A DNA stretch of 64,000 bases, taken from the NCBI RefSeq assembly GCF_007747795.1, contig NZ_CP036275.1:7494001-7558000 (forward strand), in the 5' to 3' direction. The notes beneath the pieces are model-generated. The model worked only from the letters and a program-made list of their open reading frames with translations. It was not told where the DNA came from and ran no database searches. Within the stretch, counting starts at the first letter, position 1. Every line of letters starts with the position of its first letter. The translations under genes and the position numbers were made by a program. Shown here one piece after another: positions 1-9,693 of the stretch. The DNA is from Maioricimonas rarisocia (GTDB lineage Bacteria; Planctomycetota; Planctomycetia; Planctomycetales; Planctomycetaceae).

Positions 1-264
1 TTCGAATGCGAAGACAGTGACAAGCCGCACCGGGCTTTGATCACGGACTGGGAACTTGGGGTACTCTACCTCACCGAAGAATCTCGACTTGGATCGGCAC
101 AGGCCGCCGCAGACAGTGTGCGACACAAGTTCCTCAACGAGATCTGCGCTTCCGAGAAAGACACGCGGTTCTTTATGGGAACAACTCTCCCCCACAATAC
201 GTGGATCGTGATCGGAACGTTCTGGCCTCCGAAGACAGAGACTACTCAGCAGCGGCTGTTCTAG
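1..264 (+). CDS. C-terminal part of an unrecognised protein (truncated by window start)
   Basis: The frame is open from base 1 to a TAG stop, giving at least 87 residues; the true start lies outside the window. Reading from base 1 the peptide begins FECEDSDKPH and contains KFLNEICASEKDTRFF and a Trp-rich end (WIVIGTFWPP). There is no signal peptide or membrane segment in the visible part, and I do not recognise the family. An internal TTG at 37 could be picked as a start by gene finders, but the reading frame continues coherently upstream, so a truncated gene is more likely. Coding on this strand is plausible from composition; function is unknown. Confidence 0.55.
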   Translation, partial: FECEDSDKPHRALITDWELGVLYLTEESRLGSAQAAADSVRHKFLNEICASEKDTRFFMGTTLPHNTWIVIGTFWPPKTETTQQRLF

Positions 265-380
265 CCGCCGCATTGGGGAACGCCCCCAGCGTGAGTGGTG
301 TGCGCGCGGTGCTGCGCGGTTATGCTGCGGCTTGTCCGAGAGACTCACGCCGCACACGGGGCCATCCCTGAGAGCATTCC

Positions 381-2660
381 ATGTCCACGCTTGCCGAAGA
401 CATCCTCGCGTTCATCGGTCGCTCCGGCTACAAGCCGCTGAAGCCGAAGAATCTGGCCAAGAAGCTCGGCGTCACCAAGAAGCGTCTCTCGAAATTCGAG
501 GAGGCACTCGATGCGCTTGAGGCCTCGGGCGACATCAGACGGTCATCCAGTGGGCGGGTCCAGCCGAAGACGGCCGCCGGACTGGTGGCCGGTGTCGTGC
601 GCCGAACCAGCAGCGGGATGGGCTTTGTCATACCGCACGAACCGCGTCCCGCAAACATCGAAGGGGACATCTTCATCGACCAGCGCGATATGAGCGACGC
701 CTACAGCGGCGACGAAGTGCTGGTGCGGCTGACGGGACGACGGCGCAGCGGCGGTCAGCGGTGCGGCGTGATCGTCGATGTGCTCGAGCGAGCCACGAAC
801 ACGTTCGTCGGAACGTACTTCGAGGAAGCGGGAGCGGGCTGGGTCGAGATCGACGGCAACAACTTCAACGAGGCGATCTGGGTCGGCGATCCCGGTGCCA
901 AGGGAGCCCAGGACGAGGACAAGGTCGTCATCGAGATGCTGCGGTTCCCGTCCCAGCACACGCCGGGCGAGGCGGTGTTGACCAAGGTTCTGGGAGGTCG
1001 CGGCGAACCGGGCGTCGACACGCTGACGATCATCCACGAGTACGGTCTGCCGGATGAGTTCCCCGAAGAGATCCTCAACGAAGCGCGCCTGGAGGCAGAG
1101 AACTTCAACCCGGATGATCTCGGCGATCGGGAGGACCTGACGAAGCAGACGATTGTCACCATCGACCCGGCCGACGCCCGGGACTTCGACGATGCGATTT
1201 CGCTCGAACGGACCGACAAGGGGCACTGGCTGCTCGGCGTGCACATTGCCGACGTGGCGCACTTCGTCCAGCCGGGAAGCGTGCTGGACCGCGAGGCCCA
1301 GCAGCGGGGGAACAGCGTCTACCTGCCAACACGGGTCCTGCCGATGCTGCCAGAGGTGATCTCCAACGGACTGGCGAGCCTGCAGGAGAAGAAGGTCCGG
1401 TTTACGAAGTCGGCGTTCATCGAGTTCACGGAGGACGGCACACCCGTTCACACGCGGTTCGCACGGACGGCCATTCGCGTCACGAAGCGGTTTGCGTACG
1501 AACAGGTCCTGCCGGTCGTGAAGGAGCCGGAGCGGCACAAAGGGAAGGTGCCTGCGAAGGTCCGCAAGCTGCTGGCCGACATGTACGAACTGGCGATGAC
1601 TCTGCGGGGGCGACGGTTCCGCCGGGGAGCGCTCGAGCTGGACATGCCGGAAATTGAGCTGGAGTTCGACAAGGACGGCCGGGTCAGCGGGGCGCACGAA
1701 GCGTCGCACGACGAGAGCCACCAGATGATCGAGGAGTTCATGCTGGCAGCGAACGTTGCGGTGGCGACGAAGATGGCGGACCTGGGCTGGCCGTTTCTCC
1801 GCCGCGTGCACGGCAGCCCGACGCCGATGAAGCTGAAGGCGTTTTCGGAGTTCGCGGCTGCTCTGGGCTATCCCATGAAGACCGCTGAGAGCCGCAGTGA
1901 ACTGCAGAAGGTGCTTTCGGAAGCGAAGGGGGAACCGGAAGAATACGCGATCAGCTATGCGCTGCTGCGAAGTCTGAAGCGGGCCGAGTATTCGCCGGCC
2001 GAGCTGGGGCACTATGCACTGGCGGAAGATCATTACTGCCACTTCACGAGCCCGATCCGGCGGTACCCGGATCTGGTGATTCACCGGCTGATGGACGCGA
2101 TCATTTCGGGAAACGCGACCTACGCCGGCCCCGGCATCGAGGGACTGACGAAGCTGGGACTTCACTGTTCGACCACCGAGCGTCGGGCCGACAGCGCCGA
2201 ACGTGAACTGACGCAGATGAAGCTGCTGCACTACCTCGAGTCCCGGATCGGGGACGAGCTGGATGCGGTTATCACAGGCGTTGAGCGGTTTGGAATCTTC
2301 TGCCGCGGAACGGATCTTCCCGCAGAGGGCCTGGTGCACATCAGCACGCTGGCGGGCAGCGAGATCTTCGACTTCGACCGGACGTCACATTCACTGATCG
2401 GTCGTCGCAGCGGCGAGACGTACCGTCTGGGAGATCGCGTGCGGGTGAGCGTTGCTCATGTCGACGTCGACCGGCGGGAACTGGACATGCGGCTCGTGAA
2501 GCGCCTGCCGCAATCGGGTCGGCGCAAGAAGTCCCACAGCCCGGCTGGAAAATCTGACCGAAGCGACCGCAAGTCTGGCGGACGCGGTCAGAAGAACCGC
2601 TCCGAAACCCGTTCGAAGCGGTCCGGCCCCTCGAAGAAGCGGTCGCGACGACGCAAATAG
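381..2660 (+). CDS. rnr: Ribonuclease R (RNB-family 3'-5' exoribonuclease)
   Basis: Processive hydrolytic 3'-5' exoribonuclease that degrades structured RNA in the cytoplasm. The 759-residue product has a winged-helix/cold-shock-like N-terminal part (about 1-240) and an RNB catalytic domain from about residue 256, with the signature TIDPADARDFDDAISL whose aspartates bind the catalytic metals. The RNB domain also contains HYCHFTSPIRRYPDL. An S1 RNA-binding domain follows at about 624-706 (VERFGIFCRGTDLPAEGLVH). The last 50 residues are a Lys/Arg/Ser-rich tail, common in RNase R. Length fits the family (roughly 700-820). The ATG at 381 is the first in-frame start with sensible N-terminal homology (winged-helix lysine-rich segment KPKNLAKKLGVTKK). 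It is followed by a 220-base spacer and appears to be its own transcription unit. Confidence 0.95.
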   Translation: MSTLAEDILAFIGRSGYKPLKPKNLAKKLGVTKKRLSKFEEALDALEASGDIRRSSSGRVQPKTAAGLVAGVVRRTSSGMGFVIPHEPRPANIEGDIFIDQRDMSDAYSGDEVLVRLTGRRRSGGQRCGVIVDVLERATNTFVGTYFEEAGAGWVEIDGNNFNEAIWVGDPGAKGAQDEDKVVIEMLRFPSQHTPGEAVLTKVLGGRGEPGVDTLTIIHEYGLPDEFPEEILNEARLEAENFNPDDLGDREDLTKQTIVTIDPADARDFDDAISLERTDKGHWLLGVHIADVAHFVQPGSVLDREAQQRGNSVYLPTRVLPMLPEVISNGLASLQEKKVRFTKSAFIEFTEDGTPVHTRFARTAIRVTKRFAYEQVLPVVKEPERHKGKVPAKVRKLLADMYELAMTLRGRRFRRGALELDMPEIELEFDKDGRVSGAHEASHDESHQMIEEFMLAANVAVATKMADLGWPFLRRVHGSPTPMKLKAFSEFAAALGYPMKTAESRSELQKVLSEAKGEPEEYAISYALLRSLKRAEYSPAELGHYALAEDHYCHFTSPIRRYPDLVIHRLMDAIISGNATYAGPGIEGLTKLGLHCSTTERRADSAERELTQMKLLHYLESRIGDELDAVITGVERFGIFCRGTDLPAEGLVHISTLAGSEIFDFDRTSHSLIGRRSGETYRLGDRVRVSVAHVDVDRRELDMRLVKRLPQSGRRKKSHSPAGKSDRSDRKSGGRGQKNRSETRSKRSGPSKKRSRRRK

Positions 2661-2883
2661 TGGGTCGGTGCCAACGTCAGCCCAGCGGTCGAGGTGGCGG
2701 TAGTGCGGGTCCTGCCGACGCTACCAGCTGCGATCACTCCCGGGTGGTCGAAATGGCACAACAAATGGCGGCGCGTCGTTTCGCGGCATCATAGAGTCCT
2801 GCTGAGCCGAGGTTGCCGTTCGGGCCCCTCCGGCTCTTCGCACATCCGGCAGGATCGGGCCGACCGTCCCCCGGGAGACTTTC

Positions 2884-4332
2884 ATGAACGCCGCCGCACA
2901 CCCGGTTATCTGTCTCGAGTTCAACGAGCTGACCCCCTGGCTGATGGACCGCTTCATCGCGGAGGGGCATCTACCGAACTTCCGCCGTCTCCGCGAGCAG
3001 TCGCTGGTGCACGTTTCAGATGCAAACGCGGAAGGAGAATGGCTCAATCCGTGGGTGCAGTGGGTGACGATTCACTCCGGGCGGGATCACCACGATCACG
3101 GCATCTATCGTCTCTCGGACGCTCCAAAGATGGAGACGCCGGCGATCTGGGATCTGCTCTCCGACGCCGGGCTGCCGGTCTGGGTCTGCGGATCGATGAA
3201 CGCGTGGTACTCGACGCCGCTGAACGGACATGTTCTTCCGGATGCCTGGTGCCAGAATGTGCTTCCCTGGCCGAAGGCCGAGTTCGAGCGGTTCTACCGC
3301 TTTGTCCAGAAGAACGTCCAGGAACATGCCAGTTCGCGGGCGCCCGTGCAGACATCCGAGGTCGCGGCGTTTCTGAAGTACATGGCCGGCCATGGCCTGA
3401 GCCTGTCGACGGTAGCGGGCATCGTGCGACAACTGATTGCGGAACGGACGGGAAATCATCGCTGGCGACGGGCTTCGGTGATGGACGCCCTGCAGTACGA
3501 CGTCTTCGCGTGGTACTACCGTCGGCACCGACCCGCGTTTTCGACGTTCTTCCTGAACAGCACGGCCCACTATCAGCACAAGTTCTGGCGGAACATGGCG
3601 CCGGAGGAGTTTCAGATCAAACCGTCGCCGGGCGACCAGCGCGACTACCGGCACGCAATCCGGTACGGCTACGAAGCGATGGACCGGCTGGTCGGTCGTT
3701 TCCTGCGACTGGCTCCGGAGGCGACAATCATGCTCATCAGCGGACTGGGACAGCAGCCGTTCGCCCGCATGGATATTGCCGGGGGCAAACGGGTCTATCG
3801 CCTGCAGAATGGCGAAGTTCTGTCGAGTCTGCTGGGAGTGCAGGGGACGTACCGCTACGAACCGATCATGGCGGACGAATTCTTCCTGCGCTTCGAGAGC
3901 GAAGAGGATGCGAAGAGATGCGCGGCCCGACTCCCCGGATTCCGTCTTCCGACGGGTCACGAAGCGTTTGATGCCCGCCAGGAGGGGCGGGACGTCATCG
4001 GACAATGCCGCTGCCGGGAACTGATGGGCGAGGATGCCGTGCTGACACACGTCGAAAGTGGCGAGACGGCATCGTTCCACGAAGTGTTCTACCGGGTCGA
4101 CTGCATCAAGAGCGGCTACCACCATCCGGAGGGGCTTCTGTGGGTGCGGTTGCCGTCGCGGCAGCACGCGGTCTTCGAGGAGCGGGTCCCCCTGACGGCG
4201 ATCGCGCCGACCGTGCTGGATCTGTTTGACGTGGATCGGCCCGAATTCATGTCCGGTCGGTCATTTCTTACCGACAATACCGGTCGCCGCGATACCGGCA
4301 CGCCAGCGTTGACCGCCGCGGCCGTTCGGTGA
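2884..4332 (+). CDS. Type I phosphodiesterase / alkaline-phosphatase-superfamily protein
   Basis: Predicted metal-dependent phosphohydrolase of the alkaline phosphatase superfamily; substrate unknown. The 482-residue protein has an acidic metal-ligand-like start (CLEFNELTPWLMDRF). At about residues 55-75 it has WVTIHSGRDHHDHGIY, which matches the nucleophile-Thr/Ser plus G...HGI pattern of the nucleotide pyrophosphatase family. No signal peptide is evident. The ATG is preceded by GGGAG at a good distance. It sits upstream of two sugar-nucleotide genes, a setting in which such proteins often accompany exopolysaccharide or glycoconjugate synthesis; that link is inference from neighbourhood only. 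The family call is fairly secure and the exact reaction is not. Confidence 0.72.
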   Translation: MNAAAHPVICLEFNELTPWLMDRFIAEGHLPNFRRLREQSLVHVSDANAEGEWLNPWVQWVTIHSGRDHHDHGIYRLSDAPKMETPAIWDLLSDAGLPVWVCGSMNAWYSTPLNGHVLPDAWCQNVLPWPKAEFERFYRFVQKNVQEHASSRAPVQTSEVAAFLKYMAGHGLSLSTVAGIVRQLIAERTGNHRWRRASVMDALQYDVFAWYYRRHRPAFSTFFLNSTAHYQHKFWRNMAPEEFQIKPSPGDQRDYRHAIRYGYEAMDRLVGRFLRLAPEATIMLISGLGQQPFARMDIAGGKRVYRLQNGEVLSSLLGVQGTYRYEPIMADEFFLRFESEEDAKRCAARLPGFRLPTGHEAFDARQEGRDVIGQCRCRELMGEDAVLTHVESGETASFHEVFYRVDCIKSGYHHPEGLLWVRLPSRQHAVFEERVPLTAIAPTVLDLFDVDRPEFMSGRSFLTDNTGRRDTGTPALTAAAVR

Positions 4333-4361
4333 AATCTTGCGACTGTAGTGCCTCACACGCC

Positions 4362-4373
4362 ATCGCATGCGAT
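4362..4373. repeat. 12-bp perfect palindrome in the intergenic region
   Basis: ATCGCATGCGAT is perfectly self-complementary and lies about 180 bases before the epimerase start. It could be a protein-binding site or chance; nothing else supports a role. Confidence 0.25.
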
Positions 4374-4550
4374 ATCGTTTGATGCGCTGTGTCTGATCCC
4401 GTCGGGCTGCCTCGTGGCAGTTGCGATCTGTGAATCCGACCGGCGGCAACGTTGTCCCCGACCCCGTAATTCGTTTTACTGATCGCCCATGGGCCGCCAG
4501 GACCTGGCCGGAAAGCGCCCACGATCCCTGAATACTCCGGGAGTGAGACC

Positions 4551-5522
4551 ATGCGTGTTCTGGTGACCGGTGGCGCCGGTTTCATTGGCAGCCACATCGT
4601 CGACGTTTTGCGCAGTGAGGGTCACGAGTGTTTCGTGGTCGACGACCTCTCCTCGGGTTCACCGGACAATCTTCCGGCAGACGTCCCGCTGTTCGAGGTC
4701 GACATTCGCGACGCAGCGCGCCTTCGCGAAGTCTTTGACGAGGCCCGTCCCGACTGGGTGAGTCACCAGGCAGCCCAGATGTCGGTGAGCCGATCGGTCC
4801 GCGAGCCCGGCTTCGACGCCGAAGTGAACGTCATGGGACTGCTGAACGTACTCGGCGAGTCACAGCGATGCGGCGTGCAGCGGGTGACCTTCGCATCATC
4901 CGGCGGTGTGCTGTACGGCGATGTCGAGTCCCCCGCAGATGAAAACCATCCGGCCGATCCGATTTCGCCGTACGGAATCAGCAAGTGGGTCGGCGAGCGG
5001 TACCTGCAGTTCTACGCCCGCGACTACGGCCTCAAGAGCGTCGCTTTGCGGTACGCCAACGTCTACGGACCGCGACAGAACCCGCATGGCGAAGCGGGAG
5101 TGGTGGCCATTTTCTGCACGAAGATGCTGCAGGGGGAGCCGGCGACCGTCAACGGGGATGGAAAGTACATCCGCGATTACGTCTACTGCAAAGACGTGGC
5201 CCGGGCGAACCTTGCCGCGCTTCAGAGTGAGTCGGACACAGGATTTCGCGCGTACAACGTGGGGACGAGTGTGCCCACCGACGTCAACGAACTGGCCGCC
5301 AGCCTGCGAAACGCCTGCGGCGCAGTTCTTGAAGAGACCGGCAGCGAGACCCGCGTGCCGGAACCGCTGCACGGTCCGCCCCGTGCGGGCGACCTGCGGT
5401 CCAGCCTGGTGTCGTACTCCAAAGCCGAGCAGGAACTGGAATGGAAGCCGGAAGTCGCACTGGATGCCGGGATCGCACAGACCGTCCGCTGGTTCCAGGA
5501 CAAACTGAAGGCTGCCAAGTGA
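4551..5522 (+). CDS. NAD-dependent sugar-nucleotide epimerase/dehydratase (GalE-like SDR)
   Basis: Extended short-chain dehydrogenase predicted to epimerise or dehydrate a nucleotide sugar, probably UDP-glucose/UDP-GlcNAc type, in the cytoplasm. The 323 residues start with the Rossmann motif [10 protein letters not shown] (about 6-15). Ser116/Ser117 occur in [11 protein letters not shown] and the catalytic YxxxK is Tyr141/Lys145 ([12 protein letters not shown]). The segment [19 protein letters not shown] is typical of the UDP-glucose 4-epimerase group. GGGAG lies just upstream of the ATG. The next gene, a UDP-glucuronate decarboxylase, starts about 105 bases downstream on the same strand, so the two likely feed one polysaccharide pathway. 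Whether the product is UDP-galactose, UDP-GalNAc or another sugar cannot be read from the sequence. Confidence 0.88.
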   Translation: MRVLVTGGAGFIGSHIVDVLRSEGHECFVVDDLSSGSPDNLPADVPLFEVDIRDAARLREVFDEARPDWVSHQAAQMSVSRSVREPGFDAEVNVMGLLNVLGESQRCGVQRVTFASSGGVLYGDVESPADENHPADPISPYGISKWVGERYLQFYARDYGLKSVALRYANVYGPRQNPHGEAGVVAIFCTKMLQGEPATVNGDGKYIRDYVYCKDVARANLAALQSESDTGFRAYNVGTSVPTDVNELAASLRNACGAVLEETGSETRVPEPLHGPPRAGDLRSSLVSYSKAEQELEWKPEVALDAGIAQTVRWFQDKLKAAK

Positions 5523-5628
5523 ACGCCCGCGCGTGACGGAGACGCCGGGAAACGTCCCTGGCCCGCAGCAGGACGACCAACCAACCGGGACGAGAGTCCC
5601 CCGATGTTTCGATGGAGACAGAGCAGCC

Positions 5629-6567
5629 ATGGCCGTAATTATCGTCACCGGCGGTGCCGGCTTTCTGGGTAGCCACCTGTGCGACCGGCTGCTGGAGCGC
5701 GGCGATGAAGTGTTGTGTGTCGACAACTACTTCTCGGGGCGCAAAGCGAACGTCGAGCATCTGATCGGGAACCCCCGGTTCGAGCTGATCCGGCACGACA
5801 TTGTGCACCCGCTCTATCTCGAGGCGGACCAGATCTACAACCTGGCGTGCCCGGCGTCTCCGGTTGCGTACCAGTACAACCCGATCAAGACGATCAAGAC
5901 GTCCACGGTGGGAATGGTGAATGTGCTGGGACTGGCAAAGCGGTGCCGGGCCCGCATCCTGCACACGTCGACCTCGGAAGTTTACGGCGATCCGGACGTT
6001 CACCCACAGAAGGAAGACTATTGGGGCAACGTCAATCCGATTGGCCCGCGAAGCTGCTACGACGAGGGAAAGCGGGTTGCCGAGTCACTCTGCATGAATT
6101 ACCACCTGGCCCACGATCTGGACGTCCGAATCGTGCGGATCTTCAACACGTACGGGCCGCGAATGGATCCGAATGACGGCCGCGTCGTCTCCAACTTCAT
6201 CATGCAGGCCCTGCGGGGCGAGTCGTTGACCGTCTACGGCGATGGCAAGCAGACGCGTTCGTTCTGTTACGTCGACGACCTGGTGGAAGGTCTGATCCGC
6301 ATGATGAACCAGGACGAGCAGACCGGGCCTGTGAATCTGGGTAATCCCGTCGAGAACACAATGATCGAGCTGGCCCGGGCCGTGCTGGAAGTGACCGGCT
6401 CGAGCTCGGAACTTCAGTTCGATCCTTTGCCGCAGGACGACCCCAAGCAGCGCTGTCCGGACATCACGCTGGCCAGAAAACTGCTTAACTGGGAGCCGAC
6501 CGTGGATCTGAAGACGGGTCTGACGGCAACCGCTGAATACTACCGCAAGACGCAACTCGGAGACTGA
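5629..6567 (+). CDS. UDP-glucuronic acid decarboxylase (UDP-xylose synthase)
   Basis: Converts UDP-glucuronate to UDP-xylose with bound NAD. The 312-residue protein opens with [10 protein letters not shown] and has [20 protein letters not shown], the hallmark of the UXS1 subgroup. The catalytic Tyr144/Lys148 lie in [12 protein letters not shown], and [15 protein letters not shown] and [20 protein letters not shown] follow the family closely. The ATG at 5629 is preferred over an upstream in-frame start at 5533, because the Rossmann strand begins immediately and GGAGA precedes it; the extra 32 residues look non-homologous. It is a soluble form lacking the N-terminal membrane anchor of eukaryotic UXS. 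It forms a pair with the preceding epimerase. Confidence 0.94.
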   Translation: MAVIIVTGGAGFLGSHLCDRLLERGDEVLCVDNYFSGRKANVEHLIGNPRFELIRHDIVHPLYLEADQIYNLACPASPVAYQYNPIKTIKTSTVGMVNVLGLAKRCRARILHTSTSEVYGDPDVHPQKEDYWGNVNPIGPRSCYDEGKRVAESLCMNYHLAHDLDVRIVRIFNTYGPRMDPNDGRVVSNFIMQALRGESLTVYGDGKQTRSFCYVDDLVEGLIRMMNQDEQTGPVNLGNPVENTMIELARAVLEVTGSSSELQFDPLPQDDPKQRCPDITLARKLLNWEPTVDLKTGLTATAEYYRKTQLGD

Positions 6568-6595
6568 GCGGACTCGCCGACGCCCCAGTACGCCC

Positions 6596-6618
6596 GAGAA
6601 ATCCCGGGCTTCTCTTTT
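6596..6618 (+). terminator. Weak rho-independent terminator candidate
   Basis: GAGAA ... TTCTC can form a 5-bp stem with a GC-rich loop followed by a T-rich stretch (TTTTCC, TTGTTTC). It is just after the decarboxylase stop. The stem is short, so this is tentative. Confidence 0.35.
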
Positions 6619-6666
6619 CCTTGTTTCTCCACTCGCCGAGACCACCTCAACCGGCAGACGAGAGCG

Positions 6667-6954
6667 ATGCTCCGCAGATTTCTGGTCAATTACTACGAGC
6701 GTCATCAGCACCCGGCGAACCAACTGCTGCACCTGATTGGTTTGCCGGTGACGTTCGTCGTGCCGGTGATTCTTCTGGTGGAAGGCTACTATCTCTGGGC
6801 GGCGCTTAGCTTTGTGGCTGGATACGCGCTGCAGTTTGCTGGACATGCCATCGAGGGAAATGACGCAGGCGAGGCAATCCTGGTTAAGAAACTGCTAGGA
6901 AAACCGTACGTCGCTGTCGTTCCCCGTCCGAATGAGTCATCTCGCGACGATTGA
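6667..6954 (+). CDS. Mpo1-like (DUF962) small membrane protein
   Basis: A 95-residue protein with one strongly hydrophobic stretch (about 23-60). It has the conserved His/Asn pattern of the DUF962/Mpo1 family: HPANQLLHLIG (His15, His22) and QFAGHAIEGND (His60, Glu63). Yeast Mpo1 is an iron-dependent dioxygenase acting in alpha-oxidation of 2-hydroxy fatty acids; bacterial members are not well characterised, so the same activity is only inferred. The C-terminal GKPYVAVVP segment replaces the shorter FEGRxPA form. The ribosome binding site is weak (GAGAG). It stands alone between the sugar-nucleotide genes and tolC. Confidence 0.68.
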   Translation: MLRRFLVNYYERHQHPANQLLHLIGLPVTFVVPVILLVEGYYLWAALSFVAGYALQFAGHAIEGNDAGEAILVKKLLGKPYVAVVPRPNESSRDD

Positions 6955-7117
6955 TCCGCCGATACCAGATTTACCGTCTGGAGCGGATCGACGTCTTGCC
7001 GTTCGTGCTCCCCCCCAAACGCTCAGACCGGGGTGGTGCGGGCCGCGGCTGCGCGGAGGCCGGAAATGCGCCGGATGTCGGTGCCCAGGCACCGCCGAAG
7101 CAATGGGATGATGATGC

Positions 7118-9253
7118 ATGCTGCCTCTGACGAAACACCTGCAACGCCAGATTTCTGCATTAACCGCTGCCCTCACGCTGGCCACCGGTTGTGCCCACGA
7201 TACTCCCAATCTGCACTACCTCGGTGATGCAGACCTGCGGTACTACAAGGAACAGGCGACCGAGGTCGACTTCCCGGCCGTGGCGCAACCGACCGCGGAG
7301 GAAGTTGCTTTCTCCACGGAGCCGAACACACTTCGGCTGGACGAGCACCGCGAGATTCGCGAGATCTCGCTCCCCGAGGCCGTCCACACCGCCCTGGCGA
7401 ACAACGAAATCATTCGGAGTGGCTCCCAGTTTCTCTCACCCGGCAACTCGATCCTCGCCAATCCGACGAACACACCTTCGGTGTTTGATCCGGCGATCCA
7501 GGATTCGGGCGTTCTGTTCGGCGGTCGCGGTGTCGAAGCCGCGCTTTCGGCCTTCGACGCGCAGCTGAACGCGAGCATGGTCTGGGGACGGAACGAGGCG
7601 GTTCAGAACAACGCATTCTTCGGCGGTGGAGCGACTCCCGGCGGTACGCTCGTGCAGGAGACGGGGGCCTTCAATGCCTCTCTGCAGAAGCAGTTCGCCA
7701 ACGGTGGCCTGCTGAGCCTGAATCACAACGTCAACTACCTGGGGACGAACCTCGGTGTTGCACAGCTGTTCCCATCGGTCTACACGGGGAACGTTGCTCT
7801 GCAGTACCAGCACCCTCTGCTGGCTGGTGCCGGCACCGAATTCACCCGGATTGCGGGCCCGATCGCCCAGAGCTTCGGCGGCATCAGCGGGGTTTCCCAA
7901 GGTGTGCTGATTGCCCGGATCAACAACGACATCTCGATTGCCGACTTCCAGGCAAACGTCCGCAATCTCGTCAGGGACGTCGAGGAGGCGTACTGGGACC
8001 TGTACCTGGCCTACCGCAATTTCGACACTGCCGTCATCGCGCGAAACTCCTCGCTGGGGGCGTGGCGAACAGCGGAAACGCGGTGGCGTGAAGGGGACCG
8101 GCACCGGGGCGAAGAGGCCCAGGCCCGGGACCAGTACTTCGCCGCGGAAGCACTCGCCCGGACCTCCCGCTCGAATATCTATTCGGCCGAGACGCGGCTT
8201 CGTCGGCTGATCGGCATTGAAATCAACGATGGCACGGTGCTGCGTCCTGCCGACGAGCCCGTCACCGCCGAGGTCGTGCCCGACTGGTACGTGAACCTGA
8301 TCGAAGCCCTCACGAACCGGGTCGAACTCCGCAAGCAGAAGTGGAACATCAAGAGTCTTGAACTTCAGCTGTACGCGGCAGAGAGCCTGACCCGTCCCCG
8401 CCTGGACCTGATCGCGAACTATCAGGTCAACGGATTCGGTGACGATCTGCTTTCGCAGGAAGACCAGGATCAGGCGGGAACCGCACAAGGGCTCAACAGT
8501 TTCTACGAGACGATCACGCAGGGAGACCAGACCGGCTGGAATCTGGGCGTGCAGATGAACCTGCCGATCGGATTCCGCTCCGCGAAGGCGCAGGTTCGCA
8601 ACTACGAACTCCGCCTGGCAAAGGCCCGCAAGGTGCTCGAGGTTCAGGAACAGGAGATCGGCCACGAACTGGCCGCGGCGTTCCAGGAGCTCACCCGGGC
8701 GTATGCCGCTCTGGAATCCAACTACCACCGAAACATTGCGGCAAACGAAAACGTCGAAGTTCTCGAACGTCGCTATGAAGGTGGGCTGGACGACGTGGAC
8801 ACGGTGCTGCGTGCGTACGAACGACGGGCCCAGGCGGAAGTGGCGTACTTCCAGAGCCTGATCGACTACAACAAGGCACTGATTGATCTCGAATTCCGCA
8901 AGGGGACGCTGCTGGCTCACAACAACGTGCACCTGATGGAAGGTGGCTGGACCCCCGAAGCCTACGACGAAGCCTGGGAACGGGCCCGGGCCCGCAGCCA
9001 CGCCTTCGATGCCGGGGCGGTGCTGGACACCTTGCCGCCGGAATTCGCGACCGATGGCCCGTTCGGGAGCGTCGAACTTGCGACGCCCGAGGCGGCCAAC
9101 GCCCTGCACGGGTCGGCCCCCGGGTCGGCTCCGCCGATTCCGCCCATGGTCGACGACCTGCCGGCGGCTCCAGGTCTCGAAGCGGCTCCACCGGCCGAAC
9201 CGACGCCGACACCGGCGGACACGCCTGCGGGCGATGGAAACGACGCCCTGTAG
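7118..9253 (+). CDS. TolC-family outer membrane protein (lipoprotein)
   Basis: Outer membrane channel component of an efflux or type I secretion system. The 711-residue product starts with a signal peptide ending in a lipobox-like LTLATGC (Cys25), then has two OEP-type alpha-helical/beta-barrel repeats. The regions VRDVEEAYWDLYLAYRNF, RLRRLIGIEIND and NLPIGFRSAKAQVRNYELRL are typical of TolC/NodT proteins. The last 60 residues are Ala/Pro-rich and low complexity, and the protein is longer than the usual 450-550, with an extended linker after the signal. No membrane-fusion protein or inner-membrane pump is adjacent, so the partner must be encoded elsewhere. A strong hairpin follows the stop codon. 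Confidence 0.88.
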   Translation: MLPLTKHLQRQISALTAALTLATGCAHDTPNLHYLGDADLRYYKEQATEVDFPAVAQPTAEEVAFSTEPNTLRLDEHREIREISLPEAVHTALANNEIIRSGSQFLSPGNSILANPTNTPSVFDPAIQDSGVLFGGRGVEAALSAFDAQLNASMVWGRNEAVQNNAFFGGGATPGGTLVQETGAFNASLQKQFANGGLLSLNHNVNYLGTNLGVAQLFPSVYTGNVALQYQHPLLAGAGTEFTRIAGPIAQSFGGISGVSQGVLIARINNDISIADFQANVRNLVRDVEEAYWDLYLAYRNFDTAVIARNSSLGAWRTAETRWREGDRHRGEEAQARDQYFAAEALARTSRSNIYSAETRLRRLIGIEINDGTVLRPADEPVTAEVVPDWYVNLIEALTNRVELRKQKWNIKSLELQLYAAESLTRPRLDLIANYQVNGFGDDLLSQEDQDQAGTAQGLNSFYETITQGDQTGWNLGVQMNLPIGFRSAKAQVRNYELRLAKARKVLEVQEQEIGHELAAAFQELTRAYAALESNYHRNIAANENVEVLERRYEGGLDDVDTVLRAYERRAQAEVAYFQSLIDYNKALIDLEFRKGTLLAHNNVHLMEGGWTPEAYDEAWERARARSHAFDAGAVLDTLPPEFATDGPFGSVELATPEAANALHGSAPGSAPPIPPMVDDLPAAPGLEAAPPAEPTPTPADTPAGDGNDAL

Positions 9254-9279
9254 CGGCTGAAGAGGTCATCGCGCAGAAA

Positions 9280-9316
9280 CAGCCCCGTCACTCTGACCTG
9301 TCAGGTGGCGGGGCTG
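9280..9316. terminator. Long hairpin between convergent tolC-like and acyP genes
   Basis: CAGCCCCGTCAC (9280-9291) pairs with GTGGCGGGGCTG (9305-9316) with one G-U pair. An inner CTGAC/GTCAG stem extends it, leaving a two-base loop and one bulged T. There is no long T-run on the plus side and only a short one (TTTCTG) on the minus side. It lies between two genes reading toward each other, so a shared transcription barrier is the likely role. Confidence 0.6.
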
Positions 9317-9370
9317 ACTGATGACACCGGCACTCGAGAAGCGATCACGGATTCGATCCCACCGTGAGAC

Positions 9371-9646
9371 TCAGCGCCGGATCTCGAAGGTCTCCGGGAC
9401 CGCATGCTCCGGGCAGGGAGACTCGTCCGTTGCGGTGATGTATCCCTGCATCGCCTGCTGCAGGTCATCCAGAAAGCGTTCCAACGTTGAACGTGAACCG
9501 GCAGCGACGAGTTCGACCGTTCCGTCAGACTGGTTTCTGACCCAACCGGAAACGCCATGGAGCGCGGCGATACGGGAAGCCGTGTAACGAAACCCGACTC
9601 CCTGTACGCGTCCCCGGAACACGATGTGCCGACATGATGCGGTCAT
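9371..9646 (-). CDS. acyP: Acylphosphatase
   Basis: Small cytoplasmic enzyme (91 residues) hydrolysing acyl-phosphate bonds. The signature RGRVQGVGFRYTA carries the phosphate-binding loop and catalytic Arg20. Asn38 in GWVRNQSDGTVELVA is the other catalytic residue, and the spacing matches the family. Length is normal (about 90). The ATG at 9646 is the only start that keeps the first beta strand. It reads toward the TolC-like gene and shares the hairpin between them. Confidence 0.93.
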   Translation of the reverse strand: MTASCRHIVFRGRVQGVGFRYTASRIAALHGVSGWVRNQSDGTVELVAAGSRSTLERFLDDLQQAMQGYITATDESPCPEHAVPETFEIRR

Positions 9647-9693
9647 CGCGGGTCACGGCCCTGCCACCCTGGTGAGCGTCATTTGCGACTGAG

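Noticed and set aside
543-2339. 598-codon open frame on the minus strand across rnr
   Set aside because: It is antisense to a well-supported ribonuclease R; the peptide has no recognisable motif and reflects high-GC codon bias.
2694-3971. 425-codon plus-strand frame overlapping the phosphodiesterase-like gene
   Set aside because: Different frame on the same strand, Arg-rich and without motifs; the 482-residue frame has the family signature and ribosome binding site.
6955-7117. Possible small structured RNA (GC-rich, CCGG-containing) before the TolC-like gene
   Set aside because: It does not match the conserved core of SRP RNA or other known RNAs that I can recognise.
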